A stretch of 64,000 nucleotides of DNA, taken from Gymnorhina tibicen (lineage: Eukaryota > Chordata > Aves > Passeriformes > Artamidae). The notes beneath the pieces were generated by a model, which was not told the origin of the DNA, ran no database searches, and saw nothing but the letters and a program-made list of their open reading frames with translations. Below, in pieces: positions 63,662-64,000 of the stretch. Both the position numbers and the translations under genes were made by a program. Position 1 is the first letter of the stretch. Every line of letters starts with the position of its first letter. The DNA lies in NCBI GenBank assembly GCA_013399875.1, contig VXAZ01006383.1:186001-250000 (forward strand), in the 5' to 3' direction.

Positions 63662-64000
63662 ATCCTAAAAGATGTTTTGATGACATATCCAGAGTAACAC
63701 ACGATATTTGGGGTGAATTAGGTCAACATACACAACATATTTATACAATTGAAACTACTTCAAATGTTAGAACAGCAAGCATTGGTCACTCTTCCTTAAC
63801 ATATTCCTATACACATGGATATGGAAAAAGAAATATTTGTTAAATGATTTCTATCTTGAATCCTAGTTTCAAAAGGAGAATCTGAGCTAGATTTTTGGCT
63901 TGAACATTGTAATCATAATGTTAGAATTGGTTATGTTTAACCCATGCAATTTAGCCCATGTATAATGCTAAATATTTTCCAGAAGCATCATTAAAAGAAT
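63662..64000. other. Unique AT-rich DNA to window end
   Basis: Nothing recognised. Confidence 0.5.

Noticed and set aside
1..64000. tRNA, rRNA, CRISPR, operon or prokaryotic features
   Set aside because: No tRNA B-box with a matching A-box, no regularly spaced direct repeats and no dense co-directional coding were seen. The CR1 content identifies the DNA as vertebrate.

Overview
This 64 kb window looks like vertebrate, almost certainly bird, nuclear DNA. It is AT-rich, has no operon-like packing of open frames, and is punctuated by CR1 LINE retrotransposon copies. Several of these end in the avian-type 3' signature (octamer-like repeats of the ATTCTATG kind, read in reverse as ATAGAATCATAGAATGG). 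CR1 also occurs in turtles and crocodilians. The CR1 subtypes seen, low repeat density, and lack of other abundant SINE or LINE families fit a bird best. I cannot name the species or chromosome.

I find no protein-coding gene, rRNA or tRNA that I can support, and no CRISPR array. All open frames are short (149 codons or fewer). They are best explained by chance, by low-complexity DNA, or by sense or antisense reading of CR1. The window is therefore probably a gene desert or the interior of a large intron.

Layout. 1-15.4 kb: unique AT-rich DNA with an (ATAC)n/(AT)n microsatellite (1.72 kb), a 19-bp tandem duplication (7.63 kb), a CpG-containing possible conserved block (10.5-10.8 kb) and a (CCCTT)n pyrimidine tract (12.39 kb). 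15.46-15.94 kb: CR1 copy A, which lacks its 3' end. 20.73-22.23 kb: CR1 copy B, the longest, on the minus strand, with dead reverse transcriptase (RT). 23.3 kb: a possible ancient MIR/L2-like scrap. 24.9-26.2 kb: a mosaic of a CR1 endonuclease fragment (C), a younger 3'-complete CR1 (D) and a CR1 RT fragment (E). 33.4-34.44 kb: CR1 copy F with an acquired perfect hairpin. 39.67-39.92 and 41.26-41.37 kb: short CR1 3' ends G and H. 41.4-61.9 kb: unique DNA with an A/C-rich tract (43.1 kb) and a G/T-rich tract (44.4 kb). 61.89-62.69 kb: CR1 copy I on the minus strand. 62.7-64 kb: unique DNA with one unexplained 134-codon frame.

The nine CR1 pieces add up to roughly 5 kb and represent at least three 3'-end subtypes, so several waves of insertion are recorded. 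Seven lie on the plus strand and two on the minus strand. No new gene system is evident. The most checkable leads are the CR1 mosaic, the CR1-borne hairpin, a few palindromic transcription-factor-like motifs, and a few blocks that may be conserved noncoding elements.
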